Below are positions 36,762 through 45,377 of a stretch of DNA of 64,000 bases, one piece after another. Location: NCBI RefSeq assembly GCF_000344805.1, contig NC_020453.1:8040001-8104000 (forward strand). The letters run 5' to 3'. The DNA is from Bradyrhizobium oligotrophicum S58. Its GTDB lineage: Bacteria; Pseudomonadota; Alphaproteobacteria; Rhizobiales; Xanthobacteraceae. How positions within the stretch are numbered: the first letter of the stretch is position 1; the number at the start of each line of letters is the position of its first letter. The position numbers were made by a program, and so were the translations under genes. The notes beneath the pieces were generated by a model. That model saw nothing but the letters and a program-made list of their open reading frames with translations, had not been told where the DNA came from and ran no database searches.

Positions 36762-37367
36762 CTATTCGCCCATCTCCCTCTGCTTCGCGACCCGGTCGAT
36801 CAAGCCCCACTGCAACGCCTCGTCCGCCGTCATGAAGTGATCGCGATCCAGCGTGCGCTCGACGTCCTCATAGCTGCGCCCGCAATGCTCGGCATAGAGC
36901 CGGATCATGCGGCGCTTGGTCTGTTCCATCTCTCTGGCGTGGATCATGATATCCGACGCCTGGCCCTGAAAACCACCCAGCGGCTGATGCACGTGAAGGC
37001 TGGCATTGGGCAGCGCCGTACGTTCGCCCGGCTCCCCCGCCATGAGAAGAAACGACCCCATGGAGCGCGCCGTTCCCATGCAGAGCGTGTGCACCGGCGC
37101 CTTGACGTATTGCATCGTATCGTACATCGCGAGGCCGCTCGTCACCACGCCGCCGGGCGAATTGATGTAGAGATGGATCGGCCGCTTGGGATTCTCCGCC
37201 TCGAGAAACAAGAGTTGCGCGCAAACCAGGGCGGACACGGTGTCGTTGACCTCGCCGTTGAGGAACACGATCCGCTCGCGCAGCAGCCGCGAATAGATGT
37301 CGAACGATCGCTCTCCCCGGCTTGATTGCTCGATGACCATAGGGACGAGTTGCATCGTGTCGCGCAT
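36762..37367 (-). CDS. clpP: ATP-dependent Clp protease proteolytic subunit (ClpP paralogue)
   Basis: 201 residues from the ATG at 37367 (GGGAG 8 bases upstream). The serine-protease triad is intact: Ser102 in [11 protein letters not shown], His127 in LHVHQPLGG and Asp176 in LDRDHFMT. The handle region [20 protein letters not shown] is present. ClpP forms a tetradecameric chamber fed by ClpX or ClpA. No clpX or tig gene is nearby, so this is likely an accessory ClpP next to a main clpP-clpX locus elsewhere. The change of the usual QAAS to TARS before the Ser marks it as a divergent paralogue. Confidence 0.93.
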   Translation of the reverse strand: MRDTMQLVPMVIEQSSRGERSFDIYSRLLRERIVFLNGEVNDTVSALVCAQLLFLEAENPKRPIHLYINSPGGVVTSGLAMYDTMQYVKAPVHTLCMGTARSMGSFLLMAGEPGERTALPNASLHVHQPLGGFQGQASDIMIHAREMEQTKRRMIRLYAEHCGRSYEDVERTLDRDHFMTADEALQWGLIDRVAKQREMGE

Positions 37368-37408
37368 GCGCGAGCTCCCGTTCACTGCGTGGATGAGGAG
37401 GTGAAGCG

Positions 37409-37768
37409 TCAGGCCGCGCGCAAATAACTGCGCGTGTTGCTGTTCGCCGCCGGCGGCGTCAGCCGCATCAGCTTCGGTGCAGGCGGGCCGTGGATGATTT
37501 TGAGCCGCGTTCCGCCGTCAGCATTGGGGCTGAGCTGGAAGGTCACGATGCTTTCGAGATAGGGCGGCTCGTCATCGCGCATCCGGTAGCGAACTTCTTC
37601 GCCCGGCGTGGACGAGAGCGGGGCGGGATCGGCGAGATCGCCGGATGGCAGCCATGTGTCGCGCAGCGCGGGGCTGCTGATCGCACGCCAGACCTTCTCC
37701 GGCGGCGCATCGAGCTCGTAGTCGAGCACCAGTTCGTCGCCCTGCTGATCCGTCTCGACATCGCTCAT
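37409..37768 (-). CDS. SRPBCC/AHSA1 (ATPase activator Hsp90 homologue 1-like) domain protein
   Basis: 119 residues from the ATG at 37768, overlapping the stop of the arsR-like gene by 4 bases. [28 protein letters not shown] is the standard opening of START/AHSA1-like ligand-binding folds. [25 protein letters not shown] forms later strands. It is shorter than the usual ~150 residues and the C-terminal helix is reduced. The arsR-SRPBCC pair is common in bacteria, with unknown ligand. Confidence 0.85.
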   Translation of the reverse strand: MSDVETDQQGDELVLDYELDAPPEKVWRAISSPALRDTWLPSGDLADPAPLSSTPGEEVRYRMRDDEPPYLESIVTFQLSPNADGGTRLKIIHGPPAPKLMRLTPPAANSNTRSYLRAA

Positions 37769-38079
37769 TGGTCCATGTCCTTCAGAAGGATTTTCAGCGC
37801 ATCGATGCGTGACGGCCAATAGGCCCGGTACTTCGCCAGCCAGCGCGCGATCAGCGCCAGGCCGTCCGGATCGACCTCGTAGTTGACGAAGCGGCCCTGC
37901 CGCTCTTCCCGCACCAGTCCCGCGTTGCGCAGCACCGAAAGATGCTGCGACATCGCCGGCTGGCTGATCGTCAGCCCCTCGCGCAGCGCGCTGGCATTCA
38001 TGCGGCCGGCGGCGAGCTTCTCGAAGATCGCGTAGCGCGTCGGATCGGCCAGCGCCTTGAAGATGTCACTCTCGATCAT
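37765..38079 (-). CDS. ArsR/SmtB-family transcriptional regulator
   Basis: 104 residues from the ATG at 38079. The winged helix reads IFKALADPTRYAIFEKLAAGRMNASALREGLTISQPAMSQHLSVLRNAGLVREERQGRFVNYEVD. No metal-binding CVC motif is present in the recognition helix, so it probably does not sense arsenic or zinc. The C-terminal RWLAKYRAYWPSRIDALKILLKDM matches the subgroup paired with SRPBCC proteins. A perfect 12-bp inverted repeat immediately upstream is the probable operator. Confidence 0.92.
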   Translation of the reverse strand: MIESDIFKALADPTRYAIFEKLAAGRMNASALREGLTISQPAMSQHLSVLRNAGLVREERQGRFVNYEVDPDGLALIARWLAKYRAYWPSRIDALKILLKDMDQ

Positions 38080-38080
38080 G

Positions 38081-38110
38081 GCAACACATAAGCATAAACT
38101 TATGTGTTGC
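38081..38110. promoter_or_regulatory. Perfect 12-bp inverted repeat, probable ArsR operator
   Basis: GCAACACATAAG (38081-38092) and CTTATGTGTTGC (38099-38110) are exact reverse complements with the spacer CATAAA. The repeat ends one base before the arsR-type start codon, so bound protein would block transcription or initiation. The AT-rich pattern resembles ArsR-family sites. Confidence 0.75.
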
Positions 38111-38187
38111 ACAAGCTGAGAGTGCGAGGGACGCTACGCTCGGAGCTACCCTCGATGTATCGGTGCAGCCCGGATATCGCTCCGTCA

Positions 38188-38345
38188 CCGGTGTCGTCCC
38201 TGCGAACGCAGGGACCCATAACCCCGGGAGGCGTTTGGGGCACGACAGGTTCAACGTGCGACCTGCCACCAGAGGGATCACGCGGTATGAGTCCCGGGTC
38301 GGCGCCCGCTGACGCGTTGCGTCACCGGGCTTGCCCGGGACGACA
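38188..38345. repeat. Dispersed inverted repeat, family C, fourth copy
   Basis: GGTGTCGTCCCTGCGAACGC, GGGACCCATAACCCCGGG, CACGCGGTATGAGTCCCGGG and GCTTGCCCGGGACGACAGC pair across the element. Together with the next repeat it fills the 38111-38538 spacer, which carries no gene that I can support. Confidence 0.8.
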
Positions 38346-38416
38346 GCTTTGATGATCGCCAGCTTCACGGAGGCGGCGGCCGCGGGATGGGCATGCGCTG
38401 CCACCTCACGTATCCA

Positions 38417-38500
38417 TGTCATGCCCCGCGCAGGCGGGGCATCCAGTACGCCGCAGCCTCTCGGTCAATCACAAGTCCCTCGGAGTACTGGGTCACGACA
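38417..38500. repeat. Dispersed palindrome, family B
   Basis: GTCATGCCCCGCGCAGGCGG, GGCATCCAGTACGCCGC and GGAGTACTGGGTCACGAC. The same blocks are at 36603-36737. Confidence 0.75.
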
Positions 38501-38538
38501 CCTGTTGTTGCGGAGACGGCTCGTCACGGGCAGGACTA

Positions 38539-38964
38539 TCATTCCGGCACCTCGCCGAAATTCTTGCCCACCGGCAGCACCGCGTGGCGGATCAACCGCG
38601 AATCCTCCACCGCGGCCTGCCGGTGCTTCACCGCCTCGCGATAGACGGGATCCCTAATCATCTCGACGAACGCCTGCACGGACGGATACTCGGCGATGAA
38701 GCAATGGTCCCAGCGCTCCTGCTGCGGGCCGATCAGCATCAGCTCGAAGCGGCCCTGCCAGACGATGCGGCCGCCGAGGCGTTCGAACACCGGGCCGCTC
38801 TCGCGGCCATAGGCGGCGTAGGCTTCCGCGCCACTCACCTGGCGTCCGTCGGGATAAGTGGCTTCCTGGCGCAGCCGCACCAGGTTCAGCATGTGGATCG
38901 GACCCGGCCGATCGTTCTCGCGGAATAGCGCGAACACCTCCTTGGTGGGATCGATATGGCCCAT
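38539..38964 (-). CDS. DUF1330 domain protein
   Basis: 141 residues. PIHMLNLVRLRQEATYPDGRQVSGAEAYAAYGRESGPVFERLGGRIVWQGRFELMLIGP, then WDHCFIAEYPSVQAFVEMIRDPVYREAVKHRQAAVEDSRLI, follow the DUF1330 pattern. This is a dimeric alpha/beta ferredoxin-like fold of unknown function related to monooxygenase-like ABM folds. It stands alone, divergent from the PBP1A gene. Confidence 0.87.
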   Translation of the reverse strand: MGHIDPTKEVFALFRENDRPGPIHMLNLVRLRQEATYPDGRQVSGAEAYAAYGRESGPVFERLGGRIVWQGRFELMLIGPQQERWDHCFIAEYPSVQAFVEMIRDPVYREAVKHRQAAVEDSRLIRHAVLPVGKNFGEVPE

Positions 38965-39042
38965 GATCTCCCTCGCCTGATTGTTGTTTACCTCTGCTTA
39001 ACCATAACGCCGCGTTGACGCCGCGAAACTCCTAATCGGGCG

Positions 39043-39058
39043 TTAAGCTCTTCCTAAC
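39043..39058 (+). promoter_or_regulatory. Near-consensus CtrA box TTAA-N7-CTAAC
   Basis: TTAA, GCTCTTC, CTAAC differs by one base from the alphaproteobacterial CtrA consensus TTAA-N7-TTAAC. It lies 61 bases before the PBP1A start in a spacer unusually rich in TTAA words. CtrA control of a cell-wall gene would be sensible; binding is inferred. Confidence 0.35.
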
Positions 39059-39118
39059 TGCCCCTTAAACTCCGAACATTAACGTAGGCGGACGGCAGGT
39101 CGCGGGCTCGGGTTGCGT

Positions 39119-41317
39119 ATGGCGCGGGGACGGAAACAGAGCGGCGGACGCAAGGAGCCGCGATTCGGCCTTGCGGCAGCGATGGCCGATCTGCGCCTCG
39201 ATGCGAAGGACCGGATTCCGGCCGGCGAGGACGCGCCGAAAAAGTCCGCAGCCAAGCGCAAGCCGGTCGAGCCGGATGATGACGACGACGTGCCGGAGCG
39301 CGAGCCGAAGCCACGCGCGCCGAAGCCGAAGCCTGCCCGCGGCAAGTCGCGCTGGGGCCTCTCGGTCGGCCGCATGGTCTACTGGGCGGTCGTTTGCGGC
39401 CTGTGGGGTGTCATCGCGCTGGTCGGCGTGGTGATCTGGGCCGGCGCGCATCTGCCGCCGATCCAATCGCTGGAGATCCCGAAGCGGCCGCCGACGATCG
39501 AGATCACAGGCTTCGACGGCAGCATCCTGGCGCAGCGCGGCGAGATGGCCGGCGCCAATATCGCGCTGAAGGATCTGCCGCCCTATCTGCCGAAGGCCTT
39601 CATCGCCATCGAGGACCGCCGCTTCTACCAGCATTTCGGCATCGATCCGATCGGCATCGCCCGCGCCCTCGTCGCCAACGTCCTGCATCGCGGCGTGTCG
39701 CAGGGCGGCTCGACCCTGACGCAGCAGCTCGCCAAGAACCTGTTCCTGACCCAGGAGCGCACGCTCGCGCGCAAGCTGCAGGAGGCGGAGCTGGCGCTAT
39801 GGCTGGAGCGCAAATATTCCAAGCGCGAGATCCTCGAACTCTATCTGAACCGCGTCTATTTCGGTTCCGGCGCCTATGGCGTCGAGGCCGCGGCCCAGCG
39901 CTATTTCGGCAAGTCGGCGCGGCAGGTCACGGTCGGCGAGGCCGCGATGCTCGCGGGCCTCGTCAAGTCGCCGTCGCGGCTGGCGCCGAACCGCAACCCG
40001 GAAGGCGCCGCCAAGCGCGCCCAGACCGTGCTCGCGGCGATGGCCGACGCCAAGTTCATCACCGAAGCCCAGGCGCAGGCGCAGATCGCGCATCCGAGCG
40101 TGGCGGTGAAGCCGGCCGGCGCCGGCACCGTCAACTACGTCGCCGACTGGATCGGCGAGGTGCTCGACGACCTCGTCGGCCAGGTCGAGGAGTCGATCGT
40201 GGTCGAGACCACGATCGATCCGAAGCTGCAGAGTGTGGCGGAGGCCGCCATCATCGATGAGCTCGCCGCCAAGAGCGTGAAATTCAACGTCAGCCAGGGC
40301 GCGCTGGTGGCCATGACGCCCGATGGCGCCGTGCGCGCCATGGTCGGCGGCCGCAACTACGCGGACAGCCAGTTCAACCGCGCCGTGACCGCCAAGCGCC
40401 AGCCCGGCTCGGCCTTCAAGCCGTTCGTCTACCTCACCGCGATCGAGCAGGGCCTGACGCCGGAGACGGTGCGGCAGGACGCGCCGCTCGATCTCAAGGG
40501 CTGGAAGCCGGAAAACTACACCCGCGAGTATTTCGGCCCGGTGACGCTGACCCAGGCGCTGGCGATGTCGCTGAACACCGTCGCGGTGCGCGTCGGCCTC
40601 GAGGTCGGGCCGAAGAACGTGGTGCGCACTGCGCACCGCCTGGGCATCGCCTCCAGGCTCGATCCCAACCCGTCGATCGCGCTCGGCACCTCCGAGGTGT
40701 CGATGATCGAGCTGGTCGGCGCCTATGCGCCCTTCTCCAATGGCGGCCTCAGCGTCTCGCCGCACGTGGTGACGCGGATCAAGACGCTCGACGGCAAGCT
40801 GCTCTACATGCGCCAGGCCGAGCAGCCGGCGCAGGTGATCGAGCCGCGCAACGCGGCGATGATGAACCAGATGATGCAGGAGACGCTGGTCTCGGGCACC
40901 GCCAAGAAGGCCGAGATTCCGGGCTGGGTCGCCGCCGGCAAGACCGGCACCAGCCAGGATTTCCGCGACGCCTGGTTCATCGGCTACACCGCGCATCTGG
41001 TCACCGGCGTCTGGCTCGGCAATGACGACAACTCGCCGACCAAGAAGGCGACCGGCGGCGGCCTCCCGGTCGAGGTCTGGACCCGCTTCATGCGCGCAGC
41101 ACATCAGGGCGTGCCGGTTGCATCGCTGCCGAACGCGCAGGGCGCAGGGCTGGTCCCGACCTTGGCGCAGATCGCCTCGCAGATCACGGCGCCCTCAGCG
41201 CCAGCCCCTGCCGCGAGCGCGCGTTCCGCTCAGCCGAGCCGCAGCAATGCGCGGCCGGAAGCCGCCGCAGGCCTCGACGGCTGGCTGGTGGACCGGTTGT
41301 TCGGTGGACAACGCTGA
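39119..41317 (+). CDS. Penicillin-binding protein 1A (bifunctional class A PBP)
   Basis: 732 residues from the ATG at 39119; a TTG two codons earlier is the alternative. A charged Lys/Pro/Asp-rich cytoplasmic tail (1-80) precedes one membrane helix (about 87-110). The GT51 transglycosylase has FIAIEDRRFYQHFGIDPIGIARA (catalytic Glu), QGGSTLTQQLAKNLFL, and RKYSKREILELYLN. The transpeptidase has SxxK in RQPGSAFKPF (about residue 430), SLN in LAMSLNTVAV, and KTGTS (about 607). It polymerises and cross-links peptidoglycan in the periplasm. The C-terminus is Pro/Ala/Ser-rich. The gene is convergent with the GGDEF/EAL gene. Confidence 0.95.
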   Translation: MARGRKQSGGRKEPRFGLAAAMADLRLDAKDRIPAGEDAPKKSAAKRKPVEPDDDDDVPEREPKPRAPKPKPARGKSRWGLSVGRMVYWAVVCGLWGVIALVGVVIWAGAHLPPIQSLEIPKRPPTIEITGFDGSILAQRGEMAGANIALKDLPPYLPKAFIAIEDRRFYQHFGIDPIGIARALVANVLHRGVSQGGSTLTQQLAKNLFLTQERTLARKLQEAELALWLERKYSKREILELYLNRVYFGSGAYGVEAAAQRYFGKSARQVTVGEAAMLAGLVKSPSRLAPNRNPEGAAKRAQTVLAAMADAKFITEAQAQAQIAHPSVAVKPAGAGTVNYVADWIGEVLDDLVGQVEESIVVETTIDPKLQSVAEAAIIDELAAKSVKFNVSQGALVAMTPDGAVRAMVGGRNYADSQFNRAVTAKRQPGSAFKPFVYLTAIEQGLTPETVRQDAPLDLKGWKPENYTREYFGPVTLTQALAMSLNTVAVRVGLEVGPKNVVRTAHRLGIASRLDPNPSIALGTSEVSMIELVGAYAPFSNGGLSVSPHVVTRIKTLDGKLLYMRQAEQPAQVIEPRNAAMMNQMMQETLVSGTAKKAEIPGWVAAGKTGTSQDFRDAWFIGYTAHLVTGVWLGNDDNSPTKKATGGGLPVEVWTRFMRAAHQGVPVASLPNAQGAGLVPTLAQIASQITAPSAPAPAASARSAQPSRSNARPEAAAGLDGWLVDRLFGGQR

Positions 41318-41360
41318 GGTGAGATCGGCCGCGTGATCGCGGCCGACAATTTGCGGCTGA

Positions 41361-44015
41361 TCAGCCGGCTGCTACGGCCGAGGGACGCGGCTTGCGCTCG
41401 GCCTCGGTCGAGCCGGCCTGCGCCAGCGCCCGTCCGACCTGCCGCAGCATCAGGCTCGCGCGGTGCGCGCTGTAATCCAGCAGCCAGCGGCTGAAGGCGC
41501 TGGCGGCCATCGGACGCGCGAACAGGAAACCCTGCATCGCATCGCAGCCCAGCTCGGCGAGCAGGCGCCGCTGCGGCTCGGTCTCGACGCCCTCGGCGAC
41601 GACGGCGACGTCGAGGCTCTGGCCGACCCTGACCACCGCGGTCACGATCGCGCGGGTGCCGTTGTCGTTCTCGAAATCGCGCATGAAGCTGCGGTCGATC
41701 TTGAGCTCGTCGATCGGCAGCTGCGCCAGCCGGCTGAGGCTGGAATAGCCGGTGCCGAAATCATCCAGCGACAGGCCGACGCCCATGTTGCGCAGCTCGT
41801 TCATGGTCGCGATCACGGTGGCGCGCTCATTGAGGATCACGCCTTCGGTGATCTCCAGCATCAGCATCTTCGCCGGAAGATCGTTGGCCGCCAGGATCTG
41901 CGCCACCATCGCCGCCAGATTGACGTTCTGGAAGTTGATCGGCGACAGGTTCACCGAGATGCAGGGGATGTCGAGACGGGCGCGCCGCCACGACGCCATC
42001 TGCTGACAGGCCAGCTTGATCGACCACACGCCGATCTGCTCGATCAGGCCGCACTCCTCCGCGAGCGGAATGAATTTCGACGGCGAGACCTCGCCCAGCA
42101 CCGGATCATGCCAGCGCGCCAGCGCCTCGACGCCATGGATGGCGCCGTCCCGGGTGCGGATCTGCGGCTGATAATGCAGGGTCAGGGCCTCGCTGGCGAT
42201 CGCCTCGCGCAGCGCGGTCGAATGCATCAGCCGTTCTTCGGCGAGCTTGTCGATGTCGGCGCTGAAGAAGCGGTAGGTCGCGCGGCCGCCGCGCTTGGCC
42301 TTGTACATCGCCGCATCGGCCTGCTTGATCAGGGTCTCGATGTCCTTGGCGTTGTCGGGATAGAGGCTGAGCCCCATGCTCGCCGACATCGGCACCTGCC
42401 GCTTGCCGATCGTCAGCGGCATGGCGAGGGCCGCGGTGATCCGCGCCGCGGCCAGCGAGGCCTCGAGCGGATCGCGATTCTGCAGTACGATCACGAACTC
42501 GTCGCCGCCGAGACGGCCCAGCATGTCGCCGTTACGGATTTGCGCGCGCAGGCGATTGGCGAAGCCGACCAGGAACTCGTCGCCGGCGGCATGGCCCAAC
42601 GTGTCGTTGACGTCCTTGAAATTGTCGGCATCGAGGAAGGCCACGGCGACATGGCCGCCCGCCGGACAGGCCTTGATGGCCTCGGCGATCAGCGACGGAA
42701 TGCGGGCGCGATTGGGCAGGCCCGTCAGCATGTCGTGATAGGCGACCTGCGAGATCGTCGACCTGACCTCCTGGCGCTCGATCGCGAGCGCGCCGAGCTG
42801 GATGCAGGCGGCGACGATCTGCTCGTGCCACGGGCTCGGGCCGCGGCATTCGCGGAAGTAGAAGGCAAAGGTGCCGATGACGCGGCCATCCTTGCCCTTG
42901 ATCGGGGACGACCAGCAGGCGCGAAGACCGGCGCCCAGCGGCCCGGCCTTGTAGGGCTGCCAGCGCGGATCATTGTCGATGTCCTGCGACAGCACCGGCT
43001 CGCACAGATAGGCCGCGGTGCCGCAGGAGCCGACATCCGGCCCGATCGCGACGCCGTCCAGGCTTGCGGAATAGGCCGGCGGCAGGCTGGGTCCGCCAAG
43101 CGGATGAATCAGCCCGTCGGAATCGACGTGGAGGACCGAGCAGACCACGTCGGGCGCGAGCTCCTCGACCCGGCGGCACAGCTGGTCGGCGATCGTCGTG
43201 ATCGACAGGTCGGAGGCCAGCGACGACATGATCAGCTGCTGCAGCGAGCGCAGCTGCTTGGTCTCCCTGATGTCGGTCAGCAGGCCGAACAGGTACTTCA
43301 CCTTGCCGCGCCTGGTGCGGTGTGCCTTGACATAGGCCGTGGTCCAGAGCTCGTGGCCGTCCTTGTCGTAGACAAGCACGTCCTCCTCGATGCCGCGGTC
43401 GTCGTCGGCGCATTGCCGCAGCCGGTCGACGGTGGCGGGATCAGTGCACGGGCCGATCAGCAGCTCTTCGGCCCGGCGCCCGATCGACTGTTCGGGCGTG
43501 TAGCCGAACAGGTTGGCGAAGGCCGCGTTGGTATAGAGGATGGTGAGGTCGCGATCGGTGACGATGACGGCCCGGTTGGTCCGGTCCGCCACCGAGGTCA
43601 GCAGCGCGTTGCGCTCCCGCAGCTCGATCTCGGAGGTGACGTTGCGGACCATGACGAGCCAATGGCGGGGCTGGTCATCGGACGACAGGTCGGAGGCGGA
43701 CAGACGCACCCAGTCGCGGGAGCCGTCGTCGTGCTTCAGCGTCAATTCGCGCACGACGGTGGCGCCGGGCCCGGCCGCATCACTCCGTTCGACGCTGCGC
43801 GCCTGTTCGAGGATATCATCGGGCAGGCCCAGACTGGCCAGGTCGACGCCGATCAGGACCGCGGGATCTTTGCGGAAGAGGCGGGCAGCTTCCGCATTGG
43901 CGTGATGGACATGACCGTTCTCATTGAGAATGAGGACAGCTTCGCTGGCACGGTCGAGCGCGGCCGAGAGCAGGTGAGCAGATTCGACCGGTTGGAACTC
44001 GCTTGCACGCATCAT
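41361..44015 (-). CDS. DosP-like PAS-PAS-GAF-GGDEF-EAL cyclic-di-GMP enzyme
   Basis: About 884 residues from the ATG at 44015; frame openings to 44165 exist, and the start is uncertain. Domains in order: PAS1 (AVLILNENGHVHHANAEAARLF), PAS2 (NRAVIVTDRDLTILYTNAAFANLFGY), GAF (about 310-440), GGDEF (RLGGDEF, about 500) and EAL (GVEALARWHDP, about 630, with SLDDFGTGYSS). The order and linkers are those of E. coli DosP. The PAS1 helix that carries the haem His77 in DosP (LRPAHPEYIRH) reads LGLPDDILEQARSV here, with no His, so haem binding by that route is unlikely. GGDEF and EAL motifs are intact, so both synthesis and hydrolysis of c-di-GMP are possible. Confidence 0.9.
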   Translation of the reverse strand: MMRASEFQPVESAHLLSAALDRASEAVLILNENGHVHHANAEAARLFRKDPAVLIGVDLASLGLPDDILEQARSVERSDAAGPGATVVRELTLKHDDGSRDWVRLSASDLSSDDQPRHWLVMVRNVTSEIELRERNALLTSVADRTNRAVIVTDRDLTILYTNAAFANLFGYTPEQSIGRRAEELLIGPCTDPATVDRLRQCADDDRGIEEDVLVYDKDGHELWTTAYVKAHRTRRGKVKYLFGLLTDIRETKQLRSLQQLIMSSLASDLSITTIADQLCRRVEELAPDVVCSVLHVDSDGLIHPLGGPSLPPAYSASLDGVAIGPDVGSCGTAAYLCEPVLSQDIDNDPRWQPYKAGPLGAGLRACWSSPIKGKDGRVIGTFAFYFRECRGPSPWHEQIVAACIQLGALAIERQEVRSTISQVAYHDMLTGLPNRARIPSLIAEAIKACPAGGHVAVAFLDADNFKDVNDTLGHAAGDEFLVGFANRLRAQIRNGDMLGRLGGDEFVIVLQNRDPLEASLAAARITAALAMPLTIGKRQVPMSASMGLSLYPDNAKDIETLIKQADAAMYKAKRGGRATYRFFSADIDKLAEERLMHSTALREAIASEALTLHYQPQIRTRDGAIHGVEALARWHDPVLGEVSPSKFIPLAEECGLIEQIGVWSIKLACQQMASWRRARLDIPCISVNLSPINFQNVNLAAMVAQILAANDLPAKMLMLEITEGVILNERATVIATMNELRNMGVGLSLDDFGTGYSSLSRLAQLPIDELKIDRSFMRDFENDNGTRAIVTAVVRVGQSLDVAVVAEGVETEPQRRLLAELGCDAMQGFLFARPMAASAFSRWLLDYSAHRASLMLRQVGRALAQAGSTEAERKPRPSAVAAG

Positions 44016-44260
44016 TCGATTTGAGCCGCGCTGCACGTTCCGAGCGAAACGATCTGCGCTTTGGTTGCAGCAACGACCCGGAGCTTGGGGGGCCGTCACC
44101 TCGGGGGCTGGTTGCGGTAAATCTGACGAGGGTGGCGTTACGGCCACGTTAAAGCGACGCCGCATTGGCCGATATCTTCCGGTTGCATGCAGGAAGGCTT
44201 AAGAATTCGATAGCCCTTGTCGCCGTTCTGACATCACCGATCGCAGTTGGAACCGGATGC

Positions 44261-44292
44261 AAAAATGGCCCGGACCAGAGGGCCGGGCCATT
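44261..44292 (-). terminator. Rho-independent terminator of the YgjP-like gene
   Basis: AATGGCCCGG and CCGGGCCATT are exact reverse complements with a 9-base loop, followed on the minus strand by TTTTT. It lies 38 bases after the stop of the minus-strand metallopeptidase gene. Confidence 0.85.
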
Positions 44293-44329
44293 GCGAATGG
44301 GATCGCCGATCTCTCGATCGCCGGATGCG

Positions 44330-45085
44330 TCAATCGTCGATGCCGTAGCGATGCAGGTCGTTGCCGCAGGTGTCGAGCCACTTCTTGGCGCGTTCGACCG
44401 ACGAGCAGACCTTGCCGCACACCTTCCAGAACCGCGGCGAGTGATTCATCTCGATGAGATGCGCGACCTCGTGCGCCGCGAGGTAGTCGAGCACGAACGG
44501 CGGCGCGAGGATCAGCCGCCACGAAAACGACAGCGAGCCGGCGGACGTGCACGAGCCCCAGCGGCTGGACTGGTCGCGGATCGACAGCCGCTTCACCTTG
44601 ACACCGAGCTGGTCGGCATAGGCGTCGGCCGCCTTCTGCAGGTCGCGGCGCGCCTCGCGCTTGAGGAAGTCGAGCACGCGGCGCTCGATATGCTCCAGCC
44701 CACCGGCCACGCAGAGGATCTTCTCACCGCTGTCGCGCGTCTCGCTCCACACCGTGCCGCGTTCGCCGGCGCGATGCACGATCTTGTGCGGCACGCCACG
44801 CAGCGGCACCAAAGTGCCCGGCAGGAACGGCGCCGCCTTCGGCAAACGGCCGAGACGCGCGGCGATCCAGGCGCCATGACGTTGTGCAAAGCCCTTGGCT
44901 TCAATGATCGTGCCGCGCGGAGGCATCGTCAGGATCGCTTCGCGATCCGACGGATGAATTCTCAGGGTATAACGTCGCGCACGACGGTGACGACGCAATC
45001 TAATCGAGTAGATTTGCGAGCCGTGCTTGACGAGAAGACGCGAAGGTTCGGCGGGCCGCCGATAGAGTAGCGCGCGAGTGGCCAT
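44330..45085 (-). CDS. YgjP-like (DUF45) M48-type zinc metallopeptidase
   Basis: 251 residues from the ATG at 45085. The zinc site is in DYLAAHEVAHLIEMNHSPRFW (HExxH plus the third His). It is preceded by SIRDQSSRWGSCTSAGSLSFSWRLILAP, the conserved DUF45 SRWGSC block. The N-terminal half is beta-rich (YSIRLRRHRRARRYTLRIHPSDREAILTMP). The family is widespread and lacks a signal peptide; its substrates are unknown. It ends with a clear terminator, so it is a single-gene unit. Confidence 0.92.
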   Translation of the reverse strand: MATRALLYRRPAEPSRLLVKHGSQIYSIRLRRHRRARRYTLRIHPSDREAILTMPPRGTIIEAKGFAQRHGAWIAARLGRLPKAAPFLPGTLVPLRGVPHKIVHRAGERGTVWSETRDSGEKILCVAGGLEHIERRVLDFLKREARRDLQKAADAYADQLGVKVKRLSIRDQSSRWGSCTSAGSLSFSWRLILAPPFVLDYLAAHEVAHLIEMNHSPRFWKVCGKVCSSVERAKKWLDTCGNDLHRYGIDD

Positions 45086-45175
45086 TTCTGTCAGTCCGGG
45101 AGGGAAGAACTCGCCCGGATTCTGCCATATCCACCGCCAGGGAAAGCGCTCGGCGCAAAAACAAATCATTTGCCC

Positions 45176-45200
45176 AACATACAGCGGTCGGGACGGTTCC
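45176..45200 (-). promoter_or_regulatory. Candidate EcfG-type promoter GGAAC-N16-TGTT
   Basis: On the minus strand GGAAC (45200-45196), then 16 bases, then TGTT. Rhizobial general-stress promoters (sigma EcfG) follow GGAAC-N16/17-CGTT, so one base differs. It lies about 90 bases before the YgjP-like start. The 45086-45377 spacer holds nothing else that I can name. Confidence 0.3.
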
Positions 45201-45377
45201 GTACCCTACCGGTTGGGGCTCTCGCGCCCTCGAAAAGATGAACTCAGATTCAAAAGCATCGCTCAAAGAGCGACGCCACATTCACTGCTTGAGTCACTCC
45301 TGAATTCCGGTTTCTACCGTCGCTTCAAAGAGTTAACGCGCAACCGGATTCGGATGCGCGGAGAGTGTCGTTGTCGA

